Of a stretch of 9,186 bases of DNA, positions 6,360 to 9,186 are shown one piece after another. Origin of the DNA: an uncultured Mollicutes bacterium (lineage in GTDB: Bacteria > Bacillota_I > Bacilli_A > RFN20 > CAG-449); contig URVS01000050.1 in assembly GCA_900551385.1 (NCBI GenBank), positions 1 to 9,186 of the forward strand. The letters run 5' to 3'. Numbering within the stretch: position 1 is the first letter of the stretch; each line of letters opens with the position of its first letter. The position numbers and the translations under genes are program-made. Under the pieces are notes generated by a model. The model worked only from the letters and a program-made list of their open reading frames with translations, made no database searches and was not told where the DNA came from.

Positions 6360-6520
6360 AATAAATCATATTTTTTAGAATTAATACTGCCAACTACCTT
6401 ACAATCAGTTAATTCTTCAATCACACAGAGTTCTTATGAATCTATTTTAAATAATTTGATTTCACCATTAATTTTTTATTAACACTCCCAATTACAGCTC
6501 CCACACTTATTTTTACATTC
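6350..6520 (-). pseudogene. possible decayed small Cys-containing reading frame
   Basis: In one minus-strand frame the conceptual translation looks protein-like but is broken by TAA codons. It begins ECKNKCGSCNWEC, then two adjacent stops, KINGEIKLFKIDS, one stop, then ELCVIEELTDCKVVGSINSK and a final YDLLY-K before a stop at 6350-6352. All pieces stay in the same frame for 57 codons. No start codon or ribosome-binding site is visible. It could be a remnant of a small Cys-rich protein gene or a chance run. The rest of the 6332-6582 spacer shows only T-rich DNA. Confidence 0.2.
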
Positions 6521-6582
6521 TCTTATTTATTTTTAGTTAAAGAGCATTTAAAAATTACATACATATAATAAAATAACAGATA

Positions 6583-6744
6583 TTACTCTTTTTTATACAA
6601 TTCATTTAAATATCCTCTTTCAATACACCAATCTTTAAATTCATTGTATTTTACAGGATCTTTTTGAAGATATAACTGCTCATAAAATAATTTATCACTG
6701 TGACTGTTCATTTTTTTAATAGACTTTACTATCTGATAATTCAT
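6583..6744 (-). CDS. small hypothetical protein (53 aa, longer start possible)
   Basis: A soluble, highly charged peptide I do not recognise. It begins MNYQIVKSIKKMNSHSDK and ends in an Asp-Trp-Cys-Ile-Glu-Arg-Gly-Tyr segment followed by LNELYKKE. It has no signal peptide, membrane segment or metal motif (only one Cys). The start at 6742-6744 is chosen because GGTGA (6749-6753, minus strand) lies 4 nt upstream. In-frame alternatives are ATG at 6783 (66 aa), ATG at 6762 and TTG at 6792. TATA-like sequence around 6781-6790 (GATTTATATG on the minus strand) would put the transcript start near 6757 and so also favours the short form. The balanced amino-acid make-up supports real coding. It stands alone, convergent with the radical SAM gene and downstream of galU. 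Confidence 0.5.
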   Translation of the reverse strand: MNYQIVKSIKKMNSHSDKLFYEQLYLQKDPVKYNEFKDWCIERGYLNELYKKE

Positions 6745-6748
6745 ATCT

Positions 6749-6753
6749 TCACC
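6749..6753 (-). promoter_or_regulatory. ribosome-binding site favouring the short start of the 53-residue protein
   Basis: GGTGA on the minus strand lies 4 nt before the ATG at 6744. The upstream in-frame starts (6762, 6783, 6792) have no comparable site. Confidence 0.45.
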
Positions 6754-6861
6754 ATAACCCATTTTATCCCTTTTTTTAAGCATATAAATCAATCCATACT
6801 AGATATATTATACATACCTATAAATCATAATTTATACACAAAAATATATAAATGTTGTGGT

Positions 6862-6895
6862 AAAAATAAGTTTAAAAAAAGTTAAAAAGAAATTA
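6862..6895 (-). terminator. T-rich terminator tract after galU
   Basis: On the minus strand, downstream of the galU stop, the DNA reads as three T-runs (T5, T7 and T5) separated by short AAC, AAAC and TTA spacers. This fits archaeal T-tract termination. There is no hairpin. Confidence 0.4.
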
Positions 6896-6911
6896 TAGAA
6901 AATGCTTAATT

Positions 6912-7763
6912 TTAATTTAAAGCTATAATCTCTTTCATATAGTTGATTAAATCGTTTTTAGATTCCTCATCATCCATTGCAAATTCTATGGATGTTTTTA
7001 ACCATTCCAAACGATTTCCTATATCATATGTTTTTCCTTCAAAAGTATTTCCATAAATTTTATCCAATTTAGCTAAAGCATCAGTAAGTTGAATTTCCCC
7101 ACCAACTCCAAATCCTGTTTCTTTGATTTTGTCGAAAATATCTGGAGTAAGTACATATCTTCCCATAATAGCCAAGTTAGATGGTGCTTCGTTAACTGGT
7201 GGTTTTTCAACAAGTTCATCAATTTGATAGACATCCTGTTCGATTTCAACTCCTTTAATTATACCGTATCTTTCTACTTTTTCCTGAGGTACCCTTTCAA
7301 GAGAAATAGCTGATGCTTCATATTTGTTATAAATATCTATTAACTGTTTTGTACATGGAGTTTTTCCTTTTGTTATTGTATCTCCAAGCATTACTGCAAA
7401 TGGTTCATCACCAACATGTTTTTTAGCACAATAAATTGCATCACCTAATCCTTTTTGTTCTTTTTGACGGATATAACAAATATCAGCTAAATCAGTGATA
7501 TCCTGAACCTGTTTTAAATATTTGGTTTTACCTGCTTGTTTTAAAGTATATTCCAATTCAAAGGATTTATCAAAATGATCTTCAATAGAACGTTTGTTTT
7601 TACCAGTTACAATCAAAATATCATCAATACCCGAAGCTACAGCTTCCTCAATAACATACTGAATAGTAGGTTTATCAAAAACAGGCAACATTTCTTTAGG
7701 TTGTGCTTTAGTAGCTGGTAAAAACCTAGTTCCAAAACCAGCTGCCGGAATTACTGCTTTCAT
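6912..7763 (-). CDS. galU: UTP-glucose-1-phosphate uridylyltransferase
   Basis: Makes UDP-glucose and pyrophosphate from UTP and glucose-1-phosphate in the cytoplasm. At 283 residues it has the usual length. The nucleotide-binding loop AAGFGTRFLPATKAQPKEM spans residues 7-25. The family motifs GLGDAI (105-110), LGD (126-128, metal-binding Asp), VEKPP (185-189), MGRYVL (200-205) and GGEIQLTDA (221-229) follow. The ATG at 7761-7763 is supported by AGGATGGTGAT, whose GGTGAT (7770-7775) is 6 nt upstream and is among the best ribosome-binding sites in the window. It lies 78 bp after the DUF167 gene on the same strand; no strong TATA box is seen in that gap, so read-through from tRNA-Leu and DUF167 is plausible. 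Its product is the substrate of the dehydrogenase encoded at 1-615. A glucose-1-phosphate thymidylyltransferase is unlikely given the GalU-type TKAQPKEMLP. Confidence 0.95.
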   Translation of the reverse strand: MKAVIPAAGFGTRFLPATKAQPKEMLPVFDKPTIQYVIEEAVASGIDDILIVTGKNKRSIEDHFDKSFELEYTLKQAGKTKYLKQVQDITDLADICYIRQKEQKGLGDAIYCAKKHVGDEPFAVMLGDTITKGKTPCTKQLIDIYNKYEASAISLERVPQEKVERYGIIKGVEIEQDVYQIDELVEKPPVNEAPSNLAIMGRYVLTPDIFDKIKETGFGVGGEIQLTDALAKLDKIYGNTFEGKTYDIGNRLEWLKTSIEFAMDDEESKNDLINYMKEIIALN

Positions 7764-7841
7764 TTAATTATCACCATCCTAATTTAATTAATCATAATTT
7801 TTGTTTTGATTGGTTAAATAGTTAATTATTTTTTACATCTC

Positions 7842-8147
7842 TTACAAAATTTCGCCTAATTTATCTAATATATATTCAATACTGACATCATAACATACAA
7901 TTGTTTTTTGAGAAGACTTCTCACCTTTTGAAATACTTACATCGCAATTAAAAATTTTAGATAACTCTTTTACAATTTCCTTATTGGCCTTGCCTTTTTG
8001 GGGAATTTGCTTAATACGTATTTCAAACCTGTTTCTCCATTCATTAAAACCTGAAATTTGAAATTTATTTGAATTTGGAGAAACCTCAATATCTACAAAA
8101 ACATTATTATCTGCTGAAGAAATTGCATTCAAATAGTTATTAGACAT
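7842..8147 (-). CDS. DUF167 / YggU-family protein
   Basis: A 101-residue protein of the conserved DUF167 (UPF0235, YggU) family, whose biochemical role is not established. The family hallmark KGKANKEIVKELSKIF begins at residue 51, followed by SKGEKSSQKTI at 73-83; both lie in the usual order after the N-terminal strands (VFVDIEVSPNSNKFQI). No membrane segment or signal is present. The ATG at 8145-8147 has no good ribosome-binding site. It lies 31 bp after tRNA-Leu on the same strand, too close for a separate full promoter unless the TATA element lies within the tRNA gene, so co-transcription with the tRNA is likely. galU follows 78 bp downstream. Confidence 0.88.
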   Translation of the reverse strand: MSNNYLNAISSADNNVFVDIEVSPNSNKFQISGFNEWRNRFEIRIKQIPQKGKANKEIVKELSKIFNCDVSISKGEKSSQKTIVCYDVSIEYILDKLGEIL

Positions 8148-8178
8148 TATAATCAGAAAAATAGTTTATCAATAAAAG

Positions 8179-8262
8179 TGCGGGAGACGGGACTTGAACC
8201 CGCGAAGGGACTAACCCAATAGGCCCTCAACCTATCGCCTTTGACCACTCGACCACCCCCGC
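8179..8262 (-). tRNA. tRNA-Leu, anticodon GAG
   Basis: An 84-nt class II tRNA reads on the minus strand. The acceptor stem GCGGGGG pairs with CTCCCGC, with one G-U pair and discriminator A at 8179. The D arm begins GGTCGAGTGGTC. The anticodon stem ATAGG/CCTAT encloses loop TTGAGGG, giving anticodon GAG, which reads CUU and CUC. A long variable arm (TGGGTTAGTCCC) marks it as tRNA-Leu, and the T arm has GCGGG-TTCAAGT-CCCGT. The terminal CCA is not encoded (the DNA continues CTTTT), so it is added after transcription. I see no intron. Confidence 0.96.
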
Positions 8263-8307
8263 ATTACACATAACAAAAGTAGTTATTAAAAGATGTGTTT
8301 TTTAAAG

Positions 8308-8315
8308 TATATAAA
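8308..8315 (-). promoter_or_regulatory. TATA box of the tRNA-Leu promoter
   Basis: On the minus strand this reads TTTATATA, a perfect archaeal TATA element, preceded by AGTTAAG, a purine-containing upstream element. It ends 45 nt before the tRNA 5' end, so transcription should start near 8286 with a leader of about 20 nt. It may also drive the DUF167 gene and galU. Confidence 0.6.
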
Positions 8316-8368
8316 CTTAACTATTTTAGATTAATAATAAAAATTGATTTTTTAATTCCAATGTCTAA

Positions 8369-9186
8369 TTAATCATAATCCATCTTTTTAATAGCATCAT
8401 AAACTCGTTTACAATTATTTTTATCATTGAACTCAAAGAAATCATCAACTCTTTTAATATATTGGTCTTTCATTTCACATTCATTTTCAACATATTCCAT
8501 TATTAAATCAATTAATTCCTCATGATTATCAACAACTTCTCCAAAACCCATTGTTTTATAATCAAAATAGCTTTCTTCAAGATCAAAATGGTAATCCTTA
8601 GCATAATGATAATAAATAACTGGCTTTTTTAAATAAGCAAAATCAAAAGCTATTGAAGAATAATCCGTTATTATCAAAGAAGCATGTGTAAAAATATCAT
8701 TATAACTATTGGAAGTTGAATCAATTATTACATAATCATTGGTTTCAAATAATTCCATGAATCTGTAAACATTTGGATGCGGTTTAAAAATCAATTTATA
8801 ACCATGTTTTTTGCAAAAATCAATTAAACGGGAATCATTAATTAAAGAATTGTATATCATGAAGTAGTTTGATTTTAATATTTTTTCTTTGGTTGAATGA
8901 AGAAAATGCCTTCTCCAGGAAGGCATAATTACAATTTCCCTATAATCCTCTTTCTTCTCCAGAGCATCATATCTAGGAAAACCCAATAACTGAGGAACAT
9001 CTTTATGATAGTTATAAGGATACTTAAAAAAGGATTCCAATTCAAGTTTTGATGCAGTTACAATTAATGAAATGTTTTTATCTGCTTTATTAAGCCACAT
9101 GGAAATATTATCCTTTGTAATGCCATGCTGTAAAAATACAAGTCTAAATTTAATAAGACCTGATAAAAAAGGATAATTACCCCAGA
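8369..9186 (-). CDS. CDP-glycerol glycerophosphotransferase-family protein, C-terminal part (start beyond the right edge)
   Basis: The last 271 residues of a TagB/TagF-like transferase. In bacteria this family moves glycerol phosphate from CDP-glycerol onto teichoic acid chains at the membrane face; in methanogens its polymer is unknown. The frame stays open to the window edge, and LQHGITKDNISMW, with the conserved His-Gly pair, lies before the first Met codon at 9100, so that Met is internal. Further motifs, numbered from the first visible full codon, are PSWRRHF (88-94), KPHPN (134-138) and TDYSSIAFDFAYLKKPVIYY (from 173). The terminal helix is highly charged (Lys/Asp/Glu). The gene is separated from tRNA-Leu by 106 bp containing the tRNA promoter. 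Donor specificity (CDP-glycerol or CDP-ribitol) cannot be judged from this fragment. Confidence 0.88.
   Translation of the reverse strand, partial: WGNYPFLSGLIKFRLVFLQHGITKDNISMWLNKADKNISLIVTASKLELESFFKYPYNYHKDVPQLLGFPRYDALEKKEDYREIVIMPSWRRHFLHSTKEKILKSNYFMIYNSLINDSRLIDFCKKHGYKLIFKPHPNVYRFMELFETNDYVIIDSTSNSYNDIFTHASLIITDYSSIAFDFAYLKKPVIYYHYAKDYHFDLEESYFDYKTMGFGEVVDNHEELIDLIMEYVENECEMKDQYIKRVDDFFEFNDKNNCKRVYDAIKKMDYD

Noticed and set aside
6193..6393. 66-codon minus-strand frame over the end of the radical SAM gene
   Set aside because: Antisense to the radical SAM C-terminus and T-rich terminator, with no supporting signal.
6700..6885. 61-codon plus-strand frame near the 53-residue protein
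   Set aside because: Overlaps the better-supported minus-strand gene, has no ribosome-binding site and an odd Ile/His-rich make-up.
7089..7313. 74-codon plus-strand frame inside galU
   Set aside because: Antisense to strongly conserved GalU motifs; Phe/Ser/Asn-rich composition typical of a shadow frame.
1..9186. CRISPR array, insertion sequence, attachment site or rRNA
   Set aside because: No regularly spaced repeats, transposase motifs, terminal repeats or rRNA-like sequence were seen; tRNA-Leu shows no duplicated 3' end in the window.

Overview
The window looks like a chromosomal segment of a host-associated methanogenic archaeon of the Methanobacteriales, most likely Methanobrevibacter (M. 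smithii-like). The DNA is strongly AT-rich. Promoters look archaeal (TTTATATA boxes about 45-50 nt before a tRNA and before modA). Several genes carry GGTGAT-type ribosome-binding sites matching the archaeal 16S 3' end. A paired Cys-rich peptide and radical SAM/SPASM enzyme of a kind I recall only from methanogens sits in the middle. The genus is an inference; no database was consulted.

Layout. (1) 1-615, minus: N-terminal 205 residues of a UDP-glucose 6-dehydrogenase, cut by the window edge. (2) 616-859: AT-rich spacer with a possible 45-residue one-helix membrane ORF (684-821, minus) and a 20-bp dyad. (3) 3439-860, minus: complete molybdate ABC transporter operon modA-modB-modC, with an archaeal promoter and a strong 19-bp dyad (3490-3508) placed like an operator. 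(4) 3751-6331, plus: aldo/keto reductase with two C-terminal Fe-S Cys motifs, a 69-residue Cys/His-rich peptide, and a radical SAM/SPASM enzyme. Gaps are 24 nt and 1 nt, so this is probably one transcript. (5) 6332-6911: AT-rich stretch with one small hypothetical gene and a decayed-looking reading frame. (6) 8262-6912, minus: tRNA-Leu(GAG), a DUF167/YggU protein and galU. (7) 8369-9186, minus: C-terminal part of a CDP-glycerol glycerophosphotransferase-family protein whose start lies beyond the right edge.

How the genes fit together. GalU makes UDP-glucose and the dehydrogenase oxidises it to UDP-glucuronate. With the CDP-glycerol transferase-like gene, both flanks are therefore devoted to surface polysaccharide or polymer synthesis. 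ModABC imports molybdate (possibly tungstate) for the molybdopterin enzymes of methanogenesis, such as formylmethanofuran dehydrogenase and formate dehydrogenase. The central plus-strand cluster is the most interesting part: the peptide and the radical SAM enzyme are arranged as a substrate/maturase pair, and the Fe-S aldo/keto reductase upstream may supply redox chemistry to the same pathway. Neither the product nor the function of that system can be read from the sequence.
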